A program made the position numbers and the translations under genes. From NCBI RefSeq assembly GCF_963678635.1, contig NC_087068.1:35227436-35291435 (forward strand): a stretch of 64,000 bases of DNA, written 5' to 3'. Below are positions 20,023-30,356 of this stretch, piece after piece. Origin of the DNA: Symsagittifera roscoffensis. Its lineage: Eukaryota; Xenacoelomorpha; Acoela; Convolutidae. How positions within the stretch are numbered: position 1 is the stretch's first letter; each line of letters opens with the position of its first letter. The notes under the pieces were generated by a model that was not told the origin of the DNA, made no database searches, and saw only the letters and a list, made by a program, of their open reading frames with translations.

Positions 20023-20628
20023 CTATTGAGGCAGCTTGACTCGAGATCTTAAGTATACTTGCTCGTCATCGTACTCTTCTTCCTCCTGGGTCTCTCCTTC
20101 ATCGCCTGTACCCGCTCCCATGGTAAATGGAAAGATGTTTCCGAAAGTGTTCTTCAATCTTTCTGAAAACGATGAGGACGTTGCCTGTTTCTCCGTCACG
20201 CCTGCCATCATGGTGTTTTCTGTGGGAGATCTTCTAGTTGCCACAATTTCAGTAGAGATGTCGTACAGTTCCGACATCTCCTCCCGGTCCAGTGTCCCGA
20301 TGGAAGTGGGAAAACCTTGGCCTTGTTCTACCGGATTAGATTCACTCGCCAGCCTTCTGTTTCCTCTCCCCTCCGGTCCATGTATTTCCTGGTCCTCATT
20401 CATGGCCTGGTCCGGATGGATCTCCATATCTAGCATAGCTTTTCGCTCTTCTGAGGACTTTTGACTCCTGGTCTCAACCATTCTGCCTGAAACCATCTCC
20501 CCTTTGTCGGTCCGGGTTCGTGTGATCCTTTCCACAAAAAGGTCGGTCATTGCTTTTCTCTGTTTCTCAGGTATGAATTTCCTGGAGCTATCACTCAGTT
20601 TAGGTATCCTTGACTTGTCCAGACTCAT
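20023..20628 (-). CDS. ORF0 upstream of gag, 201 codons, unrecognised
   Basis: An intact frame from ATG at 20,628 to 20,023. Basic and polar, with a TRTRTDKGE(M/T)VSGRMVETR region, a Ser-rich central part, TMMAGVTEKQATSSSFSE and an acidic tail (EEEEYDDEQ). No known domain. Copy B has the same protein from ATG at 44,268, broken by frameshifts near 43,969 and 43,890, and there its end overlaps the gag start. It may be a leader protein or an N-terminal extension of Gag joined by a frameshift. The Met is chosen because both copies begin MSL(D/E)KSRIPKL. Confidence 0.6.
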   Translation of the reverse strand: MSLDKSRIPKLSDSSRKFIPEKQRKAMTDLFVERITRTRTDKGEMVSGRMVETRSQKSSEERKAMLDMEIHPDQAMNEDQEIHGPEGRGNRRLASESNPVEQGQGFPTSIGTLDREEMSELYDISTEIVATRRSPTENTMMAGVTEKQATSSSFSERLKNTFGNIFPFTMGAGTGDEGETQEEEEYDDEQVYLRSRVKLPQ

Positions 20629-20990
20629 TTTTAATTTATCACTTCTTACTGCCTATACACTAAATTCGATTGCTAGATTCCTTTTAGTCTAACTACTTAT
20701 AACAATAACACAACACAATAATTTTCAAACATTTCTATTAAATAGCGACCACGAATCTTGTATACTATCACAGTACAACGTGTATACAATTTATTCACAA
20801 TGATCAATTATTAGTTGTAAATTGTGAAGCTAAGACAGAAGGATGATATCTATTTAAAAGATAGTGTTTTCACTACACAATCAACCACAAACATTATAGA
20901 TTTAAAACCAAAATTGACAAAAAAAAATTTTCTACGAAAAACGTATGTGTTTTGTACTTTTAGTCAGTCGCAATACAATAGTCGAACTTG
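20629..20990 (-). other. AT-rich leader between flanking repeat and ORF0
   Basis: About 360 bases without a gene, matched by 44,269-44,640 in copy B. AT-rich, with A/T runs and a TATTTAAAAGATAG segment in both copies. Probably the 5' untranslated leader of the element; no splice or packaging signal can be named. Confidence 0.45.
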
Positions 20991-23275
20991 TTTTTGAAGA
21001 AAGAGCTTTCCCTGCTTGGTGCTGCACCAAACGGACGAAACTTTAAGGCAGTAATTTTTTCAAGTGGGCGTCTATTGCACCTACCGAGTCCTGTGTTACC
21101 TATCTGTCTTCGGACTGCCCGAGCTCGACCTACTAAAATCCTCAGGGCAATCACTTTTCTCAAAAACGTTTTGGATTCCAATCCACGCCAATGAGTTATA
21201 CACTCTTGTTCCCAGCCTATCTCTTCATAACCTAATACCTTTAACTGCTTTCTTTTCTGTTGTCTTCTTAAGTCTTGACAAAACAATGCCCCTCCGGATT
21301 GGAAAAATTGGGACTCTTCCGGATTGGCAAAATTGGGACCCCTCCGGATTGCCAAAATGGCTTCTCGGAGACTTTCTCAATATTCACCCGATACCCTTTC
21401 GGATAAGTTCTCCGATGCTTTTATGCTGTTTGAATTTACTAGGAAGGGTGTTTCGTCTTTCCCAAGACCCTTCCGCATTGAAGTTGAGCCTCTTATTTAA
21501 CAATTCACCCTAATGGTAAAGGGCCTTATCACTAGCCTAGTTTCGACTTGACTTAGGTTTTCTGGTACCCTTAGCCTTCCCTTTTTGAGTAGAACAGCGT
21601 AAAATTGCCTTATTCAACCGTTACTACCCTTTGGTAGGGGTTTAAGGGCTTTCCAAATTTTTTTTTATAAAACATGAAGGGTCTAGCTTCCCGAATTGGT
21701 GTTTTTGCTGAAAACAATCCTAAAAAGTTTTCACGCTTACTTTTTTGAATAATTGATGTCTCTATTAGTAAGCTCAGCTATTTTCTGATATAATGGTATC
21801 AAGATCAACTGGATTTGTCCAGTAGTTCCAAAGTTATTAACCAAAACGTCTTTTTTCTAACGTCAAAAATTTCTCTCTCATAGGTTCCACCTAACTTTTC
21901 GCAATTCTGTTTTTTTTTACCTAAAAATTATTGATCCGAGCTCAGAAGGCCTATAATTTTCTAGTTCAATGCAAAAAACTTGATCTAAAACGCTCTAGCT
22001 GAAAAAATTTGCGAAAAACTATGCTATTTTGGACCCCTCCGAATTGAGGAATCCACTAAATCAAACACGTTAAGTTCGATTTCTCTGTAACCCGGAAGGT
22101 TATCGGCAAACGGGTTTTAAAATCTGTCGATTCACTAGTGGAGGTTATCCGAACAACAATTTTTACCGTCTTAACACAAAAATTTTGGAATCTTTTTTTA
22201 TTTTATAGCGTTTCGTTTATTCAAAAAACACTAAAATCCGGTTTTTGGTACCCAAATAGTTCCATCCACTTCCGAATTAAATTCAACCGGTTCTACTTAT
22301 TATACTAGTACAGTTACGATGTAACTCACTAATTTAGCGATTTTTTCCGTTTCAAAAAATATCGATTTCTCAAAAATCGCGATTTGTGGGGGGATCAAAA
22401 TATCGCTATTTTGACCCTAAAAACCGGTCCTTTTACTGTGTTTTTCACTGAAAAACGATATAGGAGTATTAATATAGGCTGTATAATTAACAATATTAGT
22501 AATACTATACCCCTCCGGGTTTGTTCAATATCCGAATTAAGGTGCTTAACTCGGAATTTCGCAGTTCGGTGAAGGGTCACTACAGTGCAGCACTGTCGAG
22601 ACCCCACAGATTAACATTTTACTTTTTGTACCAAAAGGGATTTAAAACTTGTTAACGATACCCAACAGTCAATTGTTGTTGTCGTTAAGCCCCTTATTGT
22701 CGCTCCTTGAACTGCTTGCCGGATCAGTCTTCTTCACATATCCCGAGACCCTTCCGGATTGAGCGCAAATTAGCATTAACGTGCTTAATTACTCAAATAG
22801 CCCTACAGTACAAGCCTCACAAACGGGCCACAACATTGATCGTAACAATCCTGACTGATATTAATGCCTGTAACAAAAATATAACTGACAGCAACAAACG
22901 GGAGGGTCGGATCACATCTCGTCTGGGGGGATGATTTCTAGTGATTTTAAACTTTTTTTAAAGTTTTTGCGGTTATTTTTTTTGTTTTGTGTTTTTCGTT
23001 GGTACTACGCTATTTTTCGTTTGGTTTTTTGTATATCTTTAAGTGTTTTTGGTCACAGACCTCTCAGGAAACGAGGGGACGGCCGATCCCCCCACCCTTC
23101 CTGGAACGTGAATTTTCGGTGTTAACTAGGTTAAAAAGCTATTCACGGGAATCCGGAAGGCTTCCGCGTTCCGAACTACCCTTCCGCCCCGGCGGTTAGT
23201 GCCTATTAAGGGCGTTATTATGAGCATCCGCTCGGCGCGGAGTGCTCGTTAACGGTTCTGCCGGTCAAGATGTTA
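20991..23275. repeat. Flanking repeat R1, segment a
   Basis: About 2.3 kb AT-rich non-coding repeat, matching 44,641-47,232 in the same orientation and 61,905-64,000 inverted. It contains several CCCTTCCGGATT/CCCCTCCGGATTG motifs, odd palindromes such as TTGGTGCTGCACCAA (21,016-21,030) and ACAGTGCAGCACTGT, and a GGCTTCCGCGTTCCGAACTACC segment. It lies on the gag side of element A and may be long terminal repeat sequence. Relative to R3 it lacks about 110 bp near 21,195. Confidence 0.7.
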
Positions 23276-24197
23276 AAAAAGAATTTGCCCGGAAGTACAT
23301 ATCGACGGAAAATAAAGCTAAGCTATAAAACGAGTGACCAGCGTCTAAACAGAGCTCTACATGCTTTTCACCGTCTCTACCAAAGCCAGTTCTTTTGGTG
23401 GTCTTTTCAACATCGGGTCGACAAAAACTTTACTGTTCTCCGGCTTCGACCAGAACGCTCAAATTAACTTACTTACATGCAAAATTAGTGAGCTCATGGC
23501 TGGGTCTCAGTATCCCCAGACGGCGAGGTCACTCCTAAAAACAGGGCTACTACTTTTTACTAAATTACTATTGTTTCTGTTCAGTAGATAAAAATCACCA
23601 TCTCCATCGAAGATGGATCAACCCTTTCCCTCAACTCCTAGCTTCTCATTATTAGAAAATGAACCCAGATGTTAAATAAATTCAATTCAGGACATGACCA
23701 GGAAGCTAAAAGTTAGTTTGAAACAGTTTGAGTTCAAGTCTCAAGACCCCTCCGGATTCCTGAACCCGGGGAAATAATACCCTTGTTTCCTCTCCGGAAG
23801 GCTGGTTTCGACCCTTCACCGTTAGTGTGAATGGCCTTGCAACGATTGTAGCGACACAATCGTTGCAACTCGGAGCGGTCTCTGCTAATACTCTGTTGTA
23901 TTTTTCTATTTCCTGTCGTCGTTTTTCTGGCAACTATCGTCGTTTTTGTTTTCGCAACTTCTGTCGTTGTTCTGTTTCTTTTTTTGGATTTCTTCCAAAA
24001 TGGTCGCTTTTGAAGTTTCTCGGAAAATCTGACGTCATCATTCGAATTTTTAAAAATTTAAAATACCAGAATATTCTGACCTTCACAGTTTGTCTAATCG
24101 TTTCAATAACGTCGCTAATATGTTAAGACTGCCAATTTTCAAGGTCAGCGGCTAAAAACTCAAACTGTTCTTTTTTGTCAATTCTGGTCGAATGTCA
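23276..24197. repeat. Repeat unit b, first copy, TG...CA type
   Basis: About 0.92 kb, matching 25,277-26,168, 47,233-48,141 and, inverted, 60,987-61,904. Its right end is TTCTGGTCGAATGTCA, exactly where homology stops here and in the inverted copy. Full units begin TGTAACATTCGCCC; here the left end is slightly deleted. The TG...CA ends with imperfect ACATTCG/CGAATGT inverted repeats resemble those of an LTR. TATAAAA at 23,324-23,330 and AATAAA at 23,675-23,680 lie on the plus strand. Confidence 0.65.
23837..23868. other. Perfect 13-bp hairpin in repeat unit b
   Basis: TTGCAACGATTGT, a six-base loop AGCGAC, then ACAATCGTTGCAA. Equivalent hairpins with 9-bp uninterrupted arms occur at 25,839-25,862 and 47,796-47,819, and one with a compensated base pair at 61,304-61,335. 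Confidence 0.8.
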
Positions 24198-25276
24198 CAG
24201 GTCATCGATAGTAAACTCTCCTCTGACTCTCATATCTTTGCAAAAGGTAAAAAGGCAAATACTATCATTGCAGTCTTTAGGAAAACATTCATTCAAATGA
24301 CTAGACCTGTATTTTTAAATGTTCATAGAGGCCTCATATGGCCTCATTTGGAGTTCTGTGATCAAGCCTGTGACCCGCGATTAGAGAAGAACACAAGATT
24401 TATCGAAAATGAGCAACGACGAATGACACGAATGGTACAAGGGCTGCAGACACTAAGCTACAATGAAAGGTTAAAGAAACTAGAACTACCGTCAAATGTT
24501 GTGATAATTGTTGTGATACTCTCATTAAATAGTTTAAGATTCATGACTGGCTCACGGGATCGACTACCCAGCTCGACATCAACTAGCTGCTGTTCTCACT
24601 GCTCATCCACAGTGAAACCGAAGGAAAAGGGTCTCCAATGTGACCGATGTGATGACTGATTTCATCTATCCTGCACAACAGTATTCGAGCTCTTGTACGA
24701 GCATCTTCCTTCTGTGTCTGGGCTTCTCTGGGTGTGCAGCAATTGCCCTACTACAGCAAAAACAACTTCTCAAAGATAAGTCTGATCCTCATTCATTGAA
24801 ACTATTTATCGAGAGAAACATGTCAGAAACCCTGAAAAATGTGGTACAATCAAGTATTTCACCCGTGCTCAAAGGGATAAACGACAAGCTTGACCTGAGT
24901 GTAGAATTGGTTTCCCAATTATGGGACCCAAGTGAAGACGGTGCTGAGGTCACCAATTCAGGACATCTGACGACACTTGCAGAAATTGCCGTTACCAAAC
25001 CTTTTTCTGTTCCTTGTCGTCCACTTGGAGAAATTATTCCAGACTTTGAATACAAATCGAAGGTTATTGGTGTTGAAGAAAGCATAAGTAGGTCTTCCTT
25101 AGAACTACAACTGGAAGATAAAACCAGCGTTGATAATGTCCTTAGTGACCTTGGAGTTAATTGTCATATTCGTGACTGTCATCGTCTTGGGAGATTCAGC
25201 GATGACAAAACTCGACCGCTTCTAGTAATTTTTAACTCTGTTTGGGACTCACGCTTGTGTCGTAGCAGAGCCATTG
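24198..25276 (+). pseudogene. LINE fragments: RT C-terminus followed by ORF1 with PHD-like finger and RRM-like domain
   Basis: Between two b units. From about 24,192 a frame shows the C-terminal RT region of CR1/jockey-type LINEs: IDSKLSSDSHI, GLIWPHLEFCDQA, LEKNTRFIENEQRR, LQTLSYNERLKKLEL. It breaks off and is followed near 24,585 by a zinc finger (CCSHC, LQCDRCDD, then FHLSCTT and WVCSNC in shifted frames) of the PHD-like type found in LINE ORF1. The 24,640-25,281 frame then gives an ORF1 nucleic-acid-binding domain (VIGVEESISRSSLELQ, CHRLGRF, RPLLVIFNSVWDSRL). RT before ORF1 is the reverse of normal order, so two copies or a rearrangement are involved. Confidence 0.65.
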
Positions 25277-26168
25277 TGTAACATTCGCCCGGAAGTACAC
25301 ATGGACGGAAAATAAAGCTCAGCTATAAAACGACTGGCCAGCATCTAAACTAAGCTCTACATGCTCTTCACCGTCTCTACCAGTGCCAGTTCTTTTGATG
25401 GTCTTTCTAACATCGGTTCAAAAAAAACGTTACTGCTTTCGGCTTCGGTCAAAACACTCAAATAACTTAATTACATGCAAAATTAGTGAGCTCATGGCTG
25501 GGTCTCAGTATCCCCAGACCACGAGGTCACTCCTAAAAACAGGGCTACTACTACTTGTTATATTATGATTGTTTTTGTTCAGTAGATAAAAATCATCATC
25601 TCCATCGAAGATGGATCAACCCTTTCCCCTAATTCCTAGCTTCTCATCGTCGGAAAATGAATTCAGATGTTAAATAAATTCAATTCAGGACTAAATAGGG
25701 AAGCTAAAAGTTAGTTTGAAACAGTTTGAGTTCAAGTCTCAAGACCCCTCCGGATTCCTGAACCCGGGGAAATAATACCCTTGTTTCCTCTCCGGAAGGC
25801 TGTGTTCTACTCTTAACCGTTGTTGTGAATGGCCTTGGAACGATTGTAGCGACACAATCGTTGCAACTCGGAGCGGTCTCTGCTAACACTCTGTTGTATC
25901 TTCGTTTTTTCTCTCAATTATTGTTGTTGTCGCCGTTACAACTATTGTTGTTGTGTCTTAATTCTGGATTTCTTCCAAAATGGGCGTTTTTGACGTTTCT
26001 CATAAATATGACGTCATACTTCGAAATTTTAATATTTTGAAATACCAGAATATTCTAGCCTTCACAGCTTGACTAATCTTTCCAATAACACTGTTAATCC
26101 TTCAAAACTGCTAATTTGGAATTCGAAACTGCCGTGTCTGCATTTTTGTCCATTCTGGTCGAATTTCA
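25277..26168. repeat. Repeat unit b, second copy
   Basis: Begins exactly at TGTAACATTCGCCC, abutting the LINE ORF1 fragment, and ends TTCTGGTCGAATTTCA. It has TATAAAA at 25,324-25,330. It is closer to the unit at 47,233-48,141 than to the neighbouring unit at 23,276, for example in the CTCAATTATTGTTGTTG region, so it shares recent ancestry with the R3 copy. Confidence 0.65.
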
Positions 26169-26455
26169 CATACTCCCCGGACAGCCCGGTCAATGTCGCA
26201 ATGTTCGTAAAATTGGTACAGTGTCATCGAACAGACTTTACAAAATGCACGAAATTACTCTTATCCACGTCATATCGACTCACTGCAGAATATAAATGGC
26301 ATCATACTACACTACTATAGCCTTCCAAATTCTTTCACTAGTCTTCACTTTCGAGGATATGACTTAAGATAAAACATTTTTTCTGACTTTCAAGGTCAAC
26401 GCCCTGATTTAAAATTTTTTCTCCTAGGTTTTAAATGGTGTTAGTTTGCAGGACG
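26169..26455. repeat. Tail sequence following unit b
   Basis: About 287 bp starting CATACTCCCCGGACAG and ending GTTTGCAGGACGGTC, nearly identical to 48,142-48,430. Its last part is also present at 53,470-53,580 through the LINE duplication. No gene seen. Confidence 0.7.
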
Positions 26456-27133
26456 GTCCTGCCAACCAACAAGCTAAAATTATCCTACTATGCCTCCTCC
26501 CTTCGGAAATTTTAGTCGTTATTGTTCCTGAATATTCAAACTAAAGAACTCTGTGGTTAGAAAGAACAATGAAACAATCTCCCTCTTCAAGAGATTACCC
26601 AAGCCTTCCATGTCACCACAAAGGGATCAGTTGTCCTAGTCGATTAAAAACAATCATGCGGGCTAAAGTATTTAAATATACTCTTTACTCAAGTCTTTCT
26701 AAATAAATATTAAGTGTCTCTAAAGCCACTAACTAAAATCAAAATACAAATTAATAATTGCAGCAAATTTTTTAATGTTCAAAACTCATTTAAATGTTTT
26801 CTTTCAGTTTTCAATTACAATTTGGTTGCTTTGTTTCTCACTCGAGTTTTTGTCACACATATAAAACAATTCTGAGTCTTCTCTTTCGTCCCTTCTTTGT
26901 TTCCTCTTTTTTTTGTTCTTTAGAAGTTCTAAAGTTTCTAAATTCTTCTAATTTTCTTTCTTTTCGCATCTTGTTTTCCGGCCATTTGTCAATGCTCGAT
27001 CTCCTCCTCCTGCGACATTGACACTTTCAATTTCTGTGTCTTGCAACACCTCGTTAGCTATTCTGACGCTGTTGGAAGCAGTCCTCCAACATTTCTGCTC
27101 TTCTACCCTTTGTTTACAACAAGGTAGGGGATC
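26456..27133. other. Unassigned AT-rich sequence at 3' side of element B
   Basis: About 680 bases between the last stop of element B and the repeat tail. AT-rich with T-rich runs near 26,800-27,000. I see no gene, no clear polypurine tract and no terminal repeat. It may be the 3' untranslated part of element B. Confidence 0.4.
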
Positions 27134-29431
27134 CTAATTAGATTCTCTGTTCCTGCAGAAGCGGTTGTGGAGACACAACGTCACATTTCTCTCCAAATGT
27201 TCCTTCAACATCTCTTCTTTCTCCCTTCCATCACGTTCACTTGTCCTGGAAATTCTCTTTACGGCGGTGGTCACTGCATTCCGATGAGTCACGAAACCTC
27301 GTTTGAAAGCTCCTGCCCCAATGTCCAGCTGATACACACTGTTCACTCTGCCGTGCTTCGACATATGCTTCTTGGCATACTCGTACAACCATGCAGTCAT
27401 GTTGGCTCTAAACCCTGGAATCAGTCGTCTCCTTGCCCATATCTTTTTCACTTCCATCGGAAAATTCATAATCTTGCACATTGTCTCAAAAAGATCTAAA
27501 TCTTTTAGACAATCCAATTTCTGCAATTGATCTCTCGTTGGCGCCTCCTGTCTATTGTACTCCTTCACATGAGTTTCGAGCCATCGTATCGCCATCATAA
27601 CTCTCACTATCACTATTGTTAGTGGCCGTGATGAGTCTGGTAAACCCATGGAGAGCAGCTCTCCAGAGTCCGAGATCAACACCAGATTACTACGTTCGGG
27701 GTACCACCATGTTTGCAGCAAGCAATGGCAAGGAAACTCGTCATGTGTGAAAATGATGCTCCTCCAGTTACGCTTTCCCGAAGCTTCCAGTAGTGGTTCC
27801 ACTTCCATTATCACTCGGTGGACTTGATCACTCTCATCTACTGTATTGTAATCCGTAACGGTTGATCCTCTCTGTTTTTGTCTCTCAAAATCAATGAAAT
27901 TCCCACTGACGTATCCCATTAACTTCTTTCCCAGTATCAATTCCAACTCCTCCATAGTTCTCTCTGGAACTGCTGAGAATATCTTACACGGTAACTTGTA
28001 AGACTTTTCTGACATTCTCGCTAGTCTTACGCATTTTTGCGCCGAGAAGGCTTGATCCACGATCGTTCTCGTACTTTTCACATCCACAGCTACGATATGC
28101 GCTGGGTATCTGCTCTTACACATTGAAGCTAATGTCGATCCCACCAAACATCGCGCTCCCGACGGTCTGCGATAAGTCTCACTGTGTCTGATGTTCATTT
28201 CCGCCTCGATCGCTTCCCTCCACTTTCCTATGTGTTTTTGCTCAGTCTGCAAAACTCCTGGGAACACTTCCACACTGATAGCCGTGACCATCTCATGTTT
28301 CTGTTCTAGATTCAATAGTGACTCTAAAGAACCAAACATACTGTAGAATCCTAGTGCAGTCACTAGATTCACCTCGATTCCTCCATGGCAACCTGCGATC
28401 AATTCCGTTTCCGTTCTTGCTTTTATCACAATGTTCCCAAACAATATTGTCAACTGCATGTGTTGTCTCTCTAGAGTTTTCACGCAATCCAGACTTCCAC
28501 AAATTTGACCTTCCAGTCCACAGACTTCTGCCAGACAGCTACCAGGTTTGACCCAGTCCTCTGGTCTCCAGCCAGGCAACTCTACTTTGTCTTCTCCGTT
28601 GCTCCTAGAGGCTCTTGTCATCACGTTATAGATGATATTAAGATCAAACAGATTACAGTCTGAGTTCAGTTCCCTCTGTACGTCTTGTGTTGCACGTAAT
28701 ATTGAATCAGCATTGGGACTCGGACACCACGATAGTCTCATCAGTTCCCACACTACCATCAAGCTCGTTCTCAGTAATTCATCTGAGAATACCAATCAAA
28801 ACTCCACTCGTTTGTCGGATTTTGGCAGTGCTCCCATGGATTCCTTAGTGAGCATCAGCTCTTTGTTTGAGAATCTCCTTATTTCGTCTATTTTTCTCAT
28901 GGGTTCTAGTTCCACGGGTTCCCTCATGTTCACTCGCTTTAGTTTGCTTTGATGCATATCCAGCAGTGCTAGCAAGAGCAAGGCTTTTGCTCGTTCATCG
29001 CCTTTCTTTAGCATCTTAACACTGGTGTTCAATGCTGGCACTGACATTTGTTCTATCATGAATCGAATGAAACAGAGAGCGTCTCTCCGCTTCGCGCACG
29101 CTATTGCTGCTCCCTCTTGGGTTATCAGATCCCTCATGCTCGTCATCAGGAAGACCTTTTCTTCTTTCGATCTCTTCCTCTCTTCTGAATCATATTCCTC
29201 GCGAGTCAGTCCGATCAAGCACCAGGCGAACCTCAGTTGTAGTTCAGTCCTCACGTAGGGTACTGCTATCAGAGCGTGTATCCTGGGCGTAGTCCTCATC
29301 TCTTCTTCAAAGTACCGTAACACTACAGCTTTCCATGGAAGGCTCACCAATTGCTCGATCGTTTCTGCCTGCATCTCAGACGACGCTAGAGTCCCGTATG
29401 CTTTCTGCTTGAGGGTGGTGCCTTGCATCAT
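27134..29431 (-). pseudogene. Terminal extra-module ORF, 764 codons with one in-frame TGA, unrecognised
   Basis: Opens at ATG 29,431, matching the ORF at 798 in copy A. A single TGA at 28,796-28,798 splits it into 211 and 553 codons in the same frame; the downstream part begins with TTG, not ATG, which supports one original protein. The first part matches copy A up to the GAxPK region, after which A has a different continuation, so B probably lost sequence there. The second part contains WRPEDWVKPGSCLAEVCG and LLQTWWYPERSNLVLISDSG; I cannot assign it to a family. No signal peptide or convincing membrane span. Confidence 0.6.
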
Positions 29432-29440
29432 TGTCTCCAG

Positions 29441-30309
29441 TTAACCTTCCATGGCACTTTTGTCTTCCAGAGCCATTAAGTATCCTCTGGCCGAGTTTCT
29501 GTACTCCAACATCTCCATGTATCCATCAGCGGGTTCATCTATTGATACAGTCTCCGACAGTGTCAGTCGGTTATATTCCCCTGGGAACAGTTGTCCTACG
29601 ACACTTCCCTTTCCGTGGTTCATGGGAGACGGTTTAAAGTCTTCCATGGTACTCTCTCCACATTGGCTGAGAATTTCCATTTCTAACGTTGCTCCAGTCA
29701 GAGTGCGGTCACTCCTTTTGGATTTATAACCTGTCGACTTTATCCTTGCCATGAGAATGGGCGGCACCATTGCTACATCCACTAACATCCTGTCTGTGCC
29801 AGGCAATCAATCATCACCTTGTACCAAATCCATAGCTTCGCCGACTCGTTTTCTTTTCGCTGAGTTGACAGCCTTTATCGATATTTCCGAATCATCCTTC
29901 GTCTTTCCCGCTCTCCTCGGTATCATTTTACTGCCTAGTTTCATCTTCATCTCATTGATCGTATCAATCACCAACTTCATTGCATCGTTCCTTTCCTGGT
30001 TCTCGACAGATATACCACTTCTCCTTTATCCTCTTGCGGTGTCATCTTGATAGGAGAGTTTGCTTCACTTTCGTCGGTGGCTGAGTCGATCAACAACTCA
30101 CTCAATCTCCCTTCACACTCGTCGAGTTTGTCAAGGTTTTCCCGCATCAGTGGTCGGTTGAGACCTACTTTCAAAATGGACTGGGTTCCGTAGCTCTGAA
30201 CTACTGTCCAGACTTCTTCCATGAAGGCCACTCTGTCCAATCTACATCCCGTCCTATTTTCATGGTCTCGGTGATGTACCTCCCACTCTTCTTCGGGTAA
30301 TGTTCCCAA
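29441..30309 (-). pseudogene. Extra-module ORF equivalent to 843-1817 in copy A
   Basis: Open parts 30,309-29,977 and 29,806-29,441. The C-terminal end (ARGYLMALEDKSAMEG) is better preserved than in copy A, and is followed by TAA, nine bases and the ATG of the terminal ORF. A TGA lies just before the MPGTDRM segment where A has Arg (CGA), while A carries its own stop a few codons earlier. Function unknown. Confidence 0.5.
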
Positions 30310-30356
30310 GAAGGGTACTCTGGCAGCGCCTTCTATCCTTCTCCTCCTTGGTGATT

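Larger units (their letters stand above)
1..21000 (-). mobile_element. Ty3/gypsy-like giant retroelement, copy A (left end outside window)
   Basis: Minus-strand element with ORF0, gag, zinc knuckles, protease remnant, RT, RNase H, integrase, then a long set of extra ORFs reaching the window edge. Gene order RT-RNase H-integrase is that of Ty3/gypsy (Metaviridae-type) elements. It matches copy B at 27,134-44,640 through most of its length, so the extra ORFs belong to the element and are not host genes. It carries a 5.25-kb internal tandem duplication, a protease deletion and several frameshifts, so it is not autonomous. The limit near 21,000 is approximate because the same repeat follows both copies. 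Confidence 0.85.

Noticed and set aside
22384-23591. Short plus-strand ORFs in the flanking repeat (62-76 codons), and 63,404-63,658
   Set aside because: They are in AT-rich non-coding repeat, are not conserved as frames between R1, R3 and R4, and show no motif.
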